Origin: JBEKSX01 sp049516635
GTDB taxonomy: Bacteria > Bacteroidota > Ignavibacteria > Tepidaquicellales > OLB5
Assembly (NCBI GenBank): GCA_049516635.1
Contig: JBEKSX010000113.1
Coordinates: 1 to 7,423, forward strand
Direction of reading: 5' to 3'
DNA: 7,423 bases
Shown here: in pieces, positions 1 through 6,888 of the stretch
Numbering within the stretch: the first letter of the stretch is position 1
Layout: the number at the start of each line of letters is the position of its first letter
Position numbers and translations under genes: made by a program
The notes under the pieces: generated by a model
Database searches by the model: none
Told to the model about the DNA's origin: nothing
Seen by the model: the letters and a program-made list of their open reading frames with translations, nothing else

Positions 1-778
1 CTTTTATGGCAAAACCGATGAACAGCGCAACGTAAGCGAGCAGTCTTGCTGTGGTCAGTGAGCCTGCCAGCAGTGAGCCCGGGATATAATTTGCAGGGTC
101 CATCAATGAGATCATATTGAAAGTATGCACGCCGGTTGTAACATCTTTTGACGAAAAGTATAATGCAAGCATAACAACCAGGATGAATGCGCTTCCGAAA
201 AGTGTATACAGGAAGAACTTGATAGCCGCATATATCTTTCTCGGTCCGCCCCAGATGCCTATTAAGAAATACATCGGCAGCAGCATGATCTCCCAGAAGA
301 TGAAGAACATGAAGAAGTCAAGCGTCACGAATGTACCCATCATTCCGGTATCGAGGAGCAGGAGTAGTGCAAAATATCCTTTCAGGGCTTTATCCACACC
401 GGTTGTCTTAAATGATGCGAGGACAGCAATGAACGAGATAATTCCGGTAAGCAGGACCATCGGCATCGAGATACCGTCTACTGCCATGAAATATTCTATG
501 ATTATCCTGTTCGTCCACGTGAATCCCGATACATCTATCCACTTGAACTTTTCGATAAACTGCATGGAGTCAAGCTTGTTGATGCCAGGCATGCTGTTGT
601 TGAACAATGCAAAGGCAACCACACACAGCACGAGCTGTACAAAAACAAACCCGAGCGAGGTCCACTTTATCTGTTTTTCTTTATCTTTGGGAAGCAGTAG
701 GACAACCACCATACCGAGGACTGGAAGGAAAGTTATCCAGCTAAGGATTCCGATATTAAGTAATTTTAATTCATGCAT
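1..778 (-). CDS. nuoM: NADH-quinone oxidoreductase subunit M (NuoM), 5' part, truncated by window edge
   Basis: This is an antiporter-like membrane subunit of complex I that is thought to move one proton per cycle. The visible 259 residues start at the ATG at 778-776 and run off the window at base 1 with no stop. The family is usually about 500 residues, so roughly half is missing. The protein is strongly hydrophobic. The segment FWEIMLLPMYFLIGIWGG holds the conserved glutamate Glu163, matching E. coli NuoM Glu144. The visible part ends at GFAIK, whose Lys259 should be the conserved pumping lysine just before the PFHxWLPDAH motif that lies outside the window. The ATG at 778 is chosen because an in-frame stop lies at 799-797 and a weak ribosome site, GGAAA, sits at 792-788, nine bases ahead. 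It lies 35 bp after the tRNA-Leu gene on the same strand with no terminator between, so it may share the transcript. nuoN would be expected next, outside the window. Confidence 0.95.
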   Translation of the reverse strand, partial: MHELKLLNIGILSWITFLPVLGMVVVLLLPKDKEKQIKWTSLGFVFVQLVLCVVAFALFNNSMPGINKLDSMQFIEKFKWIDVSGFTWTNRIIIEYFMAVDGISMPMVLLTGIISFIAVLASFKTTGVDKALKGYFALLLLLDTGMMGTFVTLDFFMFFIFWEIMLLPMYFLIGIWGGPRKIYAAIKFFLYTLFGSAFILVVMLALYFSSKDVTTGVHTFNMISLMDPANYIPGSLLAGSLTTARLLAYVALFIGFAIK

Positions 779-813
779 AGTCAAAGATTTCCAATTTTAT
801 TAAAGAGTTCTAG

Positions 814-897
814 TGCCGCTGGTCGGACTCGAACCGACACGGGATTGCTCCCACATGATTTTGAGTCATGCGTGTATACCAGTTTCACCACAGCGGC
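814..897 (-). tRNA. tRNA-Leu (anticodon CAA)
   Basis: This 84-nt tRNA reads UUG leucine codons. A full cloverleaf can be drawn by hand. The 7-bp acceptor stem GCCGCTG/CAGCGGC has discriminator A. The D arm has a GTG/CAC stem. The anticodon stem CATGA/TCATG closes the loop CTCAAAA, with anticodon CAA at 863-861. The T arm is GTCGG-TTCGAGT-CCGAC. The long variable arm has a GGGA/TCCC stem with a GCAA loop, as expected of a class II leucine tRNA. The terminal CCA is not encoded: CTA follows the discriminator, so CCA must be added by nucleotidyltransferase. The gene lies in the same direction as its neighbours, between nuoL (177 bp upstream) and nuoM (35 bp downstream). I see no rho-independent terminator after it. 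Confidence 0.97.
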
Positions 898-960
898 TGA
901 TTAATTATAATCATTTGCGTATAGGTTATATTAAAGAGCAAAAACTTCTTAGTTATTATT

Positions 961-1063
961 GTCATCCTGAACCCCGCAACAAGTGCGGGGTAAACTCCGC
1001 GAAAAATCTAAAAAATTTATCCAGTATTAGATTCTTCGGTCGCTTTCGCTCCCTCAGAATGAC
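961..1063. repeat. Composite palindromic intergenic repeat (REP/MITE-like)
   Basis: This element has nested inverted symmetry. The outer arms, GTCATCCTGA at 961-970 and TCAGAATGAC at 1054-1063, pair with one mismatch. The inner arms, GAAAAATCTA at 1001-1010 and TAGATTCTTC at 1028-1037, also pair with one mismatch. Between the left arms is a perfect small hairpin, CCCCGC/GCGGGG (972-977 with 985-990, 7-nt loop). The right side instead carries GGTCGCTTTCGCTCC. The nuoL stop codon lies 10 bases away and the tRNA-Leu gene 63 bases away on the other side. Dispersed repeats that open with GTCATTCTGAGGGAGCGAA-like sequence are, from memory, common between genes in Bacteroidota/Ignavibacteria-type genomes. 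The multi-copy nature cannot be shown from this single copy. No U-run follows the hairpin in the transcribed direction, so it is not a classical terminator. Confidence 0.75.
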
Positions 1064-1073
1064 AGTGAATGCC

Positions 1074-3101
1074 TTACATCGTTCTGAATATAAAGTAGAA
1101 TACGATTATTCCAAAAAGAACGTAAGCAAGATAGGTTTGTATCTTGCCTGTTTGTATTTTTCTGAATATCAAGCCGAAGAACATCACAATTCCCGCAACC
1201 AGGTTCACCAGTCCGTCCACAAACCCGTTATCGAACTTGCCCGAACCTTTAGATGTCTTTTGTGTGATGTATGCGGCACCGTTAACGGCACCATCGACTA
1301 TAGTATTATCGAACCATTTCAGTATGCGAGTTAACCCCAGCGTAGCTGCAACTATCACGCCCTCATAAAATTCATCGAAGTACCACTTGTTAAGAGAGAA
1401 ATTGTACAACGGTCTAATCTTTTCGGCTAATGCATCAGCGTCGAATGTTTTCCACTTATAGAACAGGAATGCGAACAGAATTCCTAATCCCGCGCATATC
1501 AGCGATATCGTCATTGCACTGTAATGAAAGTGATGGAGCTCTTCGAAGTATACCGAAGATTCATTCGCTGCCTCCTGGATCCCTCTCTGGAATTCGAACC
1601 TTTGTGCTTCAGGCACAATGCTCTGGGGTGCTGGAACATACTTTGTGAACCAGCCTACATTCGCATCAATAGGATTAAATGAGAAGAATACGAAGAAACA
1701 TAATATTGCCAGAATTATTAATGGCAGCGTCATCTGGATCGGCGATTCATGCGTGTGTTCAAACTTCTCTTTGTTAGCAGGTTCGCCGTGGAAAGTCAGG
1801 AATACCAGACGGAACATATAGAACGCGGTAAGTCCCGCAATCCCGAATGCGAAAACCGGTATAATATAATTTATTCCTCCGGTCAATTTTGCAAACGCCA
1901 TTGTACCTGCCAGGATCGAATCTTTGCTCAGGAAGCCCGATGTAAAAGGAACTCCCGAAATTGCAAGCGTGGCTACAAGGAACGTGATGTAAGTTATCTT
2001 CATCTTACTTTTCAGGCCGCCCATCTGACGTATATCCTGTTCATGGTGAAGAGCTATTATGACCGACCCGGCTCCGAGGAATAAACACGCTTTGAACGCG
2101 GCATGGGTCACCAGGTGGAAGAATCCCGCCGTATATGCACCAACACCGAGTGCCAATATCATGTAACCGAGTTGGCTAATGGTCGAATAAGCGAGAACTT
2201 TTTTAATATCATTTTGAGTGATGGCAATAGTTGCAGAGATAAATGCCGTTATCAGACCAATGTATGCAATAACCGTTAATGCATCGGCGGTCATCATTAC
2301 AAACGTTCTTGCTATCAGGTACACTCCTGCGGCGACCATTGTTGCGGCATGGATCAGAGCGCTGACGGGTGTGGGACCTTCCATAGCATCGGGAAGCCAT
2401 ACATGCAGGGGGAATTGTGCCGACTTGCCCACTGCACCGCAGAACACAAGTATTCCTGCAGCAGTAAGCCATCCGCCTGTCAGCTGTCCCGATTGGATAG
2501 CCGCAAAAATATCGGTGAATGTAAAAGACTTGGTAAAAATGTAAATGATCAGTATTCCAGAGAAAAACCCGATATCACCTATCCTGTTCACGATAAAAGC
2601 TTTCTTCGACGCATACTGCGGTCCCGGCTTCTCGTACCAAAAACCTATCAGCAGGTAAGATGTGATGCCGACCAGCTCCCAAAAAATATACATCATGAAG
2701 AGGTTGTTTGTCAGCACAATACCCAGCATCGAGAACGAGAATATTCCGAGGAATGCAAAGTACCTGCTGTATTTAGTATCACCCTCCATATATTTTACGG
2801 AGAAGAGGTGTGACATAGCGCTTATCAGGCAGACCACCATCATCATCACGACGGATAGGTTGTCTATCGATATACCGAGGTTAATCTTAAAAACACCCAG
2901 ATTGAACCATGTTACTTCGGCAATTATTTTATCACCCGATCCCGTATTAATAAAGATGTAAATAGAAATGAACAGGCAGGCGAATATAAGTATGTTTGCC
3001 AGCCAGTCACCCTGCCTCGGGAGACGTTTCCCGAAAAATATAAGCAGAGCGAAAGATAGGAGAGGCAGAAATAATACTAATAATGAAAGTGTAACTAACA
3101 A
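1074..3101 (-). CDS. nuoL: NADH-quinone oxidoreductase subunit L (NuoL)
   Basis: NuoL is the distal antiporter-like proton-pumping subunit of complex I. The protein is 675 residues, slightly longer than E. coli NuoL (613), and is polytopic throughout. Key residues of the family are visible: Glu142 in FWELVG, Lys226 in GKSAQFPLHVWLPDAMEG, the segment SALIHAATMVAAGVYL, Lys337 in HAAFKA and Lys393 in GFLSKD. The C-terminal part, about residues 500-675, fits the long lateral helix and final anchor. It includes a hydrophilic Gly/Lys/Ser-rich stretch (QKTSKGSGK) before the last membrane segments. The start is TTG at 3101-3099. An in-frame stop lies 12 bases upstream (3116-3114), and no ATG occurs in the first 80 or so codons, within which the first membrane segment lies. 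No clear ribosome site precedes it, only an AAAG about two bases away. It follows nuoK by 26 bp. Confidence 0.97.
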   Translation of the reverse strand: MLVTLSLLVLFLPLLSFALLIFFGKRLPRQGDWLANILIFACLFISIYIFINTGSGDKIIAEVTWFNLGVFKINLGISIDNLSVVMMMVVCLISAMSHLFSVKYMEGDTKYSRYFAFLGIFSFSMLGIVLTNNLFMMYIFWELVGITSYLLIGFWYEKPGPQYASKKAFIVNRIGDIGFFSGILIIYIFTKSFTFTDIFAAIQSGQLTGGWLTAAGILVFCGAVGKSAQFPLHVWLPDAMEGPTPVSALIHAATMVAAGVYLIARTFVMMTADALTVIAYIGLITAFISATIAITQNDIKKVLAYSTISQLGYMILALGVGAYTAGFFHLVTHAAFKACLFLGAGSVIIALHHEQDIRQMGGLKSKMKITYITFLVATLAISGVPFTSGFLSKDSILAGTMAFAKLTGGINYIIPVFAFGIAGLTAFYMFRLVFLTFHGEPANKEKFEHTHESPIQMTLPLIILAILCFFVFFSFNPIDANVGWFTKYVPAPQSIVPEAQRFEFQRGIQEAANESSVYFEELHHFHYSAMTISLICAGLGILFAFLFYKWKTFDADALAEKIRPLYNFSLNKWYFDEFYEGVIVAATLGLTRILKWFDNTIVDGAVNGAAYITQKTSKGSGKFDNGFVDGLVNLVAGIVMFFGLIFRKIQTGKIQTYLAYVLFGIIVFYFIFRTM

Positions 3102-3127
3102 ATCTTTATTATATTAAAATTTAAAAT

Positions 3128-3445
3128 TCAATCCTTCAAAGAATCTATCTCGTCTGCATTGACGGTTTTAAAATTATTGAAGATGTTAAGAATAATTGCC
3201 AGTGCTATTACAGCTTCGGCTGCAGCAAGGATAATAACAAATATAGCTATTACCTGTCCGTCGGTGCCGAGCAATCCGTACTTCGAGAAAGCAATGAAAT
3301 TGATATTAGTTGAGTTGAGGATAAGCTCTATTCCCATAAGTATCATGATAGCATTCTTCCGGGCTACGACCGCAAAAAGTCCCAATCCGAAAAGAAGCGA
3401 GCTTATTACAAGAAAATGAGTTAAACCTACATGTACGTATTCCAT
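3128..3445 (-). CDS. nuoK: NADH-quinone oxidoreductase subunit K (NuoK)
   Basis: NuoK is a small membrane subunit of complex I, related to MrpC, that forms part of the proton path between NuoJ/NuoH and the antiporter-like subunits. It has 105 residues, about the usual family length, with three hydrophobic helices. The two buried glutamates essential in E. coli (Glu36 and Glu72) correspond to Glu40 in LMGIELILNSTNINF and Glu77 in LAAAEAVIALAI. The start is ATG at 3445-3443. A fair ribosome site, AAGGAAG at 3462-3456, lies within the last codons of nuoJ, ten bases ahead. It begins 4 bp after the nuoJ stop and ends 26 bp before nuoL, so the three genes are surely co-transcribed. Confidence 0.97.
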   Translation of the reverse strand: MEYVHVGLTHFLVISSLLFGLGLFAVVARKNAIMILMGIELILNSTNINFIAFSKYGLLGTDGQVIAIFVIILAAAEAVIALAIILNIFNNFKTVNADEIDSLKD

Positions 3446-3449
3446 ATTT

Positions 3450-3941
3450 TTAATTCTTCCTTGCTAAAAATACCGCACCCATTATGGCAACCAGCAGAAC
3501 AACGGATGCTATTTCAAACGGCAGTAAATATTTTGAGAGAAGCAAAACGCCTATTTCACTGACCGTTGTTTCCGGAGTCGGTGCCTCGGATTGTTTCCAT
3601 TTGGTCGATATCATCACACTTACGAGCAGTGCTGCTATGACGGCAACCACTATAGTAGCCGGCAAAGCTTTAAGGCTCTGCGTATTTACCTCAACATCTG
3701 TAGCATTGGTTGTTAACATCACTCCGAATATCACAAGTATCAGGATACCGCCCACATATATCAACAATTGTGTGATAGCGATGAAGTCGGCGCCCAACAG
3801 GACATATATACCCGCTACACCCGAGAAAGTGAAAAGCAAAGAGAAGGCGGAGTATACTATATTTTTAGAGAAGACAACAACCCCTGCCGAGACTATTGTA
3901 ATGAAAGCGAATATGTAAAATATTATGTCGTATACACTCAT
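3450..3941 (-). CDS. nuoJ: NADH-quinone oxidoreductase subunit J (NuoJ)
   Basis: NuoJ is a membrane subunit of complex I that packs beside NuoH, NuoA and NuoK. Its third helix contributes to conformational coupling in known structures. The protein has 163 residues, typical of the family, and about five hydrophobic segments. The strongest family mark is ADFIAITQLLIYVGGILIL (about residues 51-69), which leads into VIFGVML. A short polar loop follows (about 78-90), then further helices, ending with ARKN. The start is the ATG at 3941-3939, with no recognisable Shine-Dalgarno sequence in the AT-rich bases ahead. It is separated from nuoI by 150 bp holding a palindromic repeat. This is unlike the other close junctions, so its translation cannot depend on coupling to nuoI. 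Confidence 0.96.
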   Translation of the reverse strand: MSVYDIIFYIFAFITIVSAGVVVFSKNIVYSAFSLLFTFSGVAGIYVLLGADFIAITQLLIYVGGILILVIFGVMLTTNATDVEVNTQSLKALPATIVVAVIAALLVSVMISTKWKQSEAPTPETTVSEIGVLLLSKYLLPFEIASVVLLVAIMGAVFLARKN

Positions 3942-4031
3942 AATGAGTTTTATATTTTTTATCTAATATAGTTTATATCTCCAGGTCATCTGTTGCATCG
4001 GTGCAAGTGTAATTCATGCGAATATCGAATT

Positions 4032-4080
4032 CTGGATTCCCGCCTTCCCGCCATAGGCGGGCAAGCTGCGGGAATGACAC
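4032..4080. repeat. GC-rich nested palindromic repeat between nuoI and nuoJ
   Basis: The outer arms ATTCCCGC (4036-4043) and GCGGGAAT (4068-4075) pair perfectly. Inside them CCCGCC (4047-4052) and GGCGGG (4056-4061) pair with a 3-base loop, ATA. CTT/AAG (4044-4046 with 4063-4065) extends this stem past a one-base bulge. In the transcribed direction it reads GTGTCATTCCCGC at one end and GCGGGAATCCAGA at the other. That matches a type of short dispersed repeat that I recall from many bacterial genomes. It begins 12 bases after the nuoI stop. No U-run follows, so it is more likely an mRNA-stabilising or processing hairpin, or just a mobile repeat, than a terminator. The remaining 90 bases up to nuoJ are AT-rich. 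They contain only a weak 5-bp hairpin, TTGCA/TGCAA, at 3993-4006. Confidence 0.7.
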
Positions 4081-4091
4081 TTCATCAGATA

Positions 4092-4703
4092 CTACTTACT
4101 TTCGCCTGCAAGAGGGTCTGTTTTTACTTCTGCCGAAGCTTTTGCCTTATCTTCTGCGGCAGCTTTAGCAGCAGCGGCTTTTTTCTCTTCCTGCTCTTTC
4201 TGGTACTGTTCCAGCTTTTGTTTTTTCTCTATTACCTGTTCCGGTGTCATATCGGTAAATTCATATACCAGTTTGCCGCGTTCATATTCGGTAAATTCAA
4301 AAACATCGGTCATATATATACATTCGGTCGGACAGGGGAATACACACAACTGGCAGTAACAGCATTTAGCTATATCTATCGTAAAGGTCGGAACGAACAA
4401 CGCTTTCTTCTTGCCGTTTGACGTGACGCCTGTTCTTCCGACTATATCACCAGGAACAGCTTTTATCGTTTCAAGGTAGATGCAATCCACGGGACATGCC
4501 CTTACACACTGGTCGCATCCGATGCAGTCATCTATATTCACAAACAGCCTGTTCCTCTCCCTTTCGGGAAGCTGTAAACGTTCATCGGGATATTGTATAG
4601 TTACTGCTCTAACAAATAAATGGCTGAAGGTAATTCTCATACCTATCAAAATCGTATATATTCCGAGCCAGATGTTATGAAAATATTTTTTTATTGGATC
4701 CAT
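4092..4703 (-). CDS. nuoI: NADH-quinone oxidoreductase subunit I (NuoI), 2x[4Fe-4S] ferredoxin-like
   Basis: NuoI passes electrons through clusters N6a and N6b towards N2 and the quinone site, at the joint of the peripheral and membrane arms. Two CxxCxxCxxxCP motifs are seen: Cys60, Cys63, Cys66 and Cys70 (CIGCDQCVRACP), and Cys114, Cys117, Cys120 and Cys124 (CCYCQLCVFPCP). Extra cysteines occur at 74, 115 and 128. The N-terminal part, about residues 10-35, is the amphipathic membrane-contact helix of the family. At 203 residues it is longer than E. coli NuoI (180). The excess is a C-terminal tail from about residue 155, very rich in Lys, Glu, Gln and Ala, probably helical or disordered, and not part of the ferredoxin fold. 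The start is the ATG at 4703-4701, 8 bp after the nuoH stop, with no strong ribosome site. Translation may be coupled to nuoH. Confidence 0.97.
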   Translation of the reverse strand: MDPIKKYFHNIWLGIYTILIGMRITFSHLFVRAVTIQYPDERLQLPERERNRLFVNIDDCIGCDQCVRACPVDCIYLETIKAVPGDIVGRTGVTSNGKKKALFVPTFTIDIAKCCYCQLCVFPCPTECIYMTDVFEFTEYERGKLVYEFTDMTPEQVIEKKQKLEQYQKEQEEKKAAAAKAAAEDKAKASAEVKTDPLAGESK

Positions 4704-4711
4704 AATTTTTT

Positions 4712-5770
4712 CTATCTCAATACTGCGTATAAACCTACAATTAATAAATCAATAAATGCGAACGGGGTCAAGACCTTCCAACAGACATACATCAATTGAT
4801 CTACTCTCAATCTTGGCAGTGTCCATCTCAGCCACATCTGAAGGAATATGAATACCAGTCCTTTGAACACGAACCAGAATACCTGCATCCACGGATTGTT
4901 CAGGAACGGGATCGCATCACCGAAAGGCGACTGCCATCCTCCGAAGAACAGTGCCGCTGCTATCGCAGAGACGGCAAACATATTCGCATATTCAGAAAGG
5001 AAAAAGAATGCGAACATCATTCCCGAATACTCGGTATGATATCCCGCAACCAGCTCTGATTCTGCTTCGGGAATATCGAACGGTGTCCTGTTTGTCTCTG
5101 CGAGGGAAGCGATTATATATATCAAAAATGCAATTCCGATGAATGGGATGGTTATTACTTTTCCCCATCCGCCGGGTCCTCCGAAAATATACCAATTCCA
5201 GAACCAGCCGCTCTGAGCTTTTACTATATCCTGAAGATTTATACTCCCAATTAATACTACGATCGTAAGAATTACCAGAACAGTCGGAATCTCGTAGCTG
5301 ACGATCTGTGCAACTGACCTTATAGCACCGTAAAGCGAATATTTATTATCCGAACCCCAGCCCGCCATCATCAGACCGACCGGAGCCAGTGATGAGATGG
5401 CAATTATGAAGAATAACCCGAGACTAATCGCTGAACCTATGTACTGGCTCGAAAAGGGGATACAGGCATACGCGCCAAATGAGCCTATAAATACTACGAA
5501 CGGTGCGAGAATGTAAAGTTTTTTATCTGCTGTAGCAGGTGTAATAATTTCTTTCTGAAGGAGCTTTAGGATATCAGCAACGGTCTGGATAAGTCCGTGG
5601 TATCCGACCCTCATGGGACCCAGTCTATCCTGCATATGTGCTGATACTTTTCGTTCAAGCAGAACTGCCGCGAGGGCAAATACAATCATGAACACAAGAG
5701 GCGGCAGTGTCATTATTATATACACTAAAATATTATGCTCTCCAAAAAGATGTTGAAGGAATTCCAGCAT
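4712..5770 (-). CDS. nuoH: NADH-quinone oxidoreductase subunit H (NuoH)
   Basis: NuoH is the membrane subunit that forms the quinone entry chamber with NuoB and NuoD and links electron transfer to proton pumping. The protein has 352 residues, within the family range, and about eight membrane segments. Conserved cytoplasmic loops are clear: LERKVSAHMQDRLGPMRVG (residues 38-56), and AETNRTPFDIPEAESELV (residues 224-241), which leads into AGYHTEYSG and the FFLSEYANM helix. These glutamate-rich loops are the most conserved part of the family. The start is the ATG at 5770-5768, whose first base is the last base of the nuoD stop (TAATG). A strong Shine-Dalgarno sequence, AGGGGAGG, lies ten bases ahead inside nuoD. 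This suggests both independent loading and coupling with nuoD. Confidence 0.98.
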   Translation of the reverse strand: MLEFLQHLFGEHNILVYIIMTLPPLVFMIVFALAAVLLERKVSAHMQDRLGPMRVGYHGLIQTVADILKLLQKEIITPATADKKLYILAPFVVFIGSFGAYACIPFSSQYIGSAISLGLFFIIAISSLAPVGLMMAGWGSDNKYSLYGAIRSVAQIVSYEIPTVLVILTIVVLIGSINLQDIVKAQSGWFWNWYIFGGPGGWGKVITIPFIGIAFLIYIIASLAETNRTPFDIPEAESELVAGYHTEYSGMMFAFFFLSEYANMFAVSAIAAALFFGGWQSPFGDAIPFLNNPWMQVFWFVFKGLVFIFLQMWLRWTLPRLRVDQLMYVCWKVLTPFAFIDLLIVGLYAVLR

Positions 5771-6888
5771 TATCTGTCTACCTCCCCTAATACTATGTCT
5801 ACACTTCCGAGTATTGCTACCAGGTCAGCTAACATGTAGCCCCTGGAGATAGCCGGTACAAGGCTCAGGTTGCAGAATGTTGGCGGTCTCACTTTCACTC
5901 TGAACGGGTTCTGCGAGCCGTCACTTATTATATAGTAGCCAAGTTCGCCTTTGGGTGTCTCGGTTCTGAAATATATTTCCCCGACCGGCGGCTTTATTCT
6001 TTTTGGAATGGCGGAAGCTATATCACCGTCAGGGATTTGCTCTACAGCCTGGTCAATAATATTCAGTGCTTCGACCATTTCGTTGCACCTGACCATATTC
6101 CTATCCCAGCAGTCGCCAACCGTTCCCATTTCTCCGTCTCCGACACATACTTTAAAATTGAACCTGTCATAAATTGAATACGGGTCATCTTTCCGCAGGT
6201 CAAAGTTTACTCCCGAACCTCTCAGTGTAGGTCCTGAAGCTCCTGCATTTATTGCAACGTCAGCCGGCAATATCCCGATGTTCGCAGTCCGCTCAACGAA
6301 TATCTTATTGTAACAAAGCAGGTCGTTCACTTCTTTAATCATCGGTCTCATGTATTTGGTAAACTGCTTTGTTTTTTCTATAAAGTTGTGGGGGATATCG
6401 TGTGACAGTCCGCCAATCCACATATAATTGTACAGCAGTCTTGCTCCGCAGGTTATCTCAAACAATTCGAGTATTTTTTCGCGGTCTCTGAAGTAATAAA
6501 GGAACGGGGTGAATGCGCCGATATCGTTTCCATAGGTTCCGATAGCAACCAGGTGTGATGCTATTCTCTGCAGCTCTGCCATAATAACCCTGATGTATTC
6601 GACACGCTCGGGAACCTGTATCCCCATTAATTTTTCACACGCGAGAACGTATCCAAACTCGTTGTTCATAGCGGCAACGTAATCTATCCTGTCTACGTAC
6701 GGTATCACCTGAGGATAGGTCATTTGCTCGGCGTGCTTTTCAAAGCACCTGTGCAGGTATCCGAGGTGGGGGATAACATCATCGACAACCTCACCGTTTA
6801 GCTTAACTTCAAGCCTTAAAACGCCGTGGGTGGATGGGTGCTGGGGACCCATATTCACAATCAGTTCTTCTGTCTTTATCTCGGGCAT
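5770..6888 (-). CDS. nuoD: NADH-quinone oxidoreductase subunit D (NuoD, 49 kDa-type)
   Basis: NuoD is a peripheral-arm subunit of complex I, related to the large subunit of NiFe hydrogenases, and it forms the floor of the quinone site near cluster N2. It has 372 residues and is a stand-alone NuoD, not a NuoCD fusion. Visible family marks are NMGPQHPSTHGVLRLEVKL (residues 12-30), GYLHRCFEKHAE (43-54), RIDYVAAMNNEFGY (67-80), RVIMAELQRIASHL (100-113), and a C-terminal GEVDR. His21 and Tyr70 align with the quinone-binding His38 and Tyr87 of Thermus Nqo4. The hydrogenase-type nickel cysteines are absent, as expected. The ATG at 6888-6886 follows the TAG of the upstream lipoprotein gene with no gap, and no Shine-Dalgarno sequence is seen, so re-initiation by coupled ribosomes is likely. 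nuoE, nuoF and nuoG do not follow. Confidence 0.98.
   Translation of the reverse strand: MPEIKTEELIVNMGPQHPSTHGVLRLEVKLNGEVVDDVIPHLGYLHRCFEKHAEQMTYPQVIPYVDRIDYVAAMNNEFGYVLACEKLMGIQVPERVEYIRVIMAELQRIASHLVAIGTYGNDIGAFTPFLYYFRDREKILELFEITCGARLLYNYMWIGGLSHDIPHNFIEKTKQFTKYMRPMIKEVNDLLCYNKIFVERTANIGILPADVAINAGASGPTLRGSGVNFDLRKDDPYSIYDRFNFKVCVGDGEMGTVGDCWDRNMVRCNEMVEALNIIDQAVEQIPDGDIASAIPKRIKPPVGEIYFRTETPKGELGYYIISDGSQNPFRVKVRPPTFCNLSLVPAISRGYMLADLVAILGSVDIVLGEVDR
5781..5788 (-). promoter_or_regulatory. Shine-Dalgarno site of nuoH inside the nuoD 3' end
   Basis: The minus strand reads AGGGGAGG ten bases ahead of the nuoH ATG. It is embedded in the codons for Leu-Gly-Glu-Val of the conserved NuoD C-terminus. 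It is by far the strongest ribosome site in the window, where several other starts have weak or no such sequence. Confidence 0.7.

Noticed and set aside
117..803. A long plus-strand open frame opposite nuoM
   Set aside because: It is the antisense shadow of nuoM. Its translation shows no domain or membrane pattern, while the minus-strand frame is a clear NuoM.
904..909. TATAAT on the minus strand just ahead of the tRNA as a -10 promoter box
   Set aside because: No -35 box lies at the right distance (AATATA there), and the box ends only 6 bases from the mature tRNA 5' end. The region is very AT-rich, so a chance match is likely. A promoter here remains possible but is not supported.
972..990. 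CCCCGC/GCGGGG hairpin as a rho-independent terminator of nuoL
   Set aside because: In the transcribed direction it is followed by TTCAGGATGACAATAA rather than a U-run. It is better explained as part of the repeat.
813..1334. A plus-strand open frame of 173 codons
   Set aside because: It runs through the tRNA-Leu gene, the palindromic repeat and the 3' end of nuoL in antisense, so it is chance.
2209..2472. A minus-strand open frame rich in Cys and Arg inside nuoL
   Set aside because: It is an out-of-frame read of the conserved NuoL core with no independent support.
4056..4061. Repeated GC hairpins as a CRISPR array
   Set aside because: There is only one palindromic unit and no regularly spaced direct repeats or spacers.
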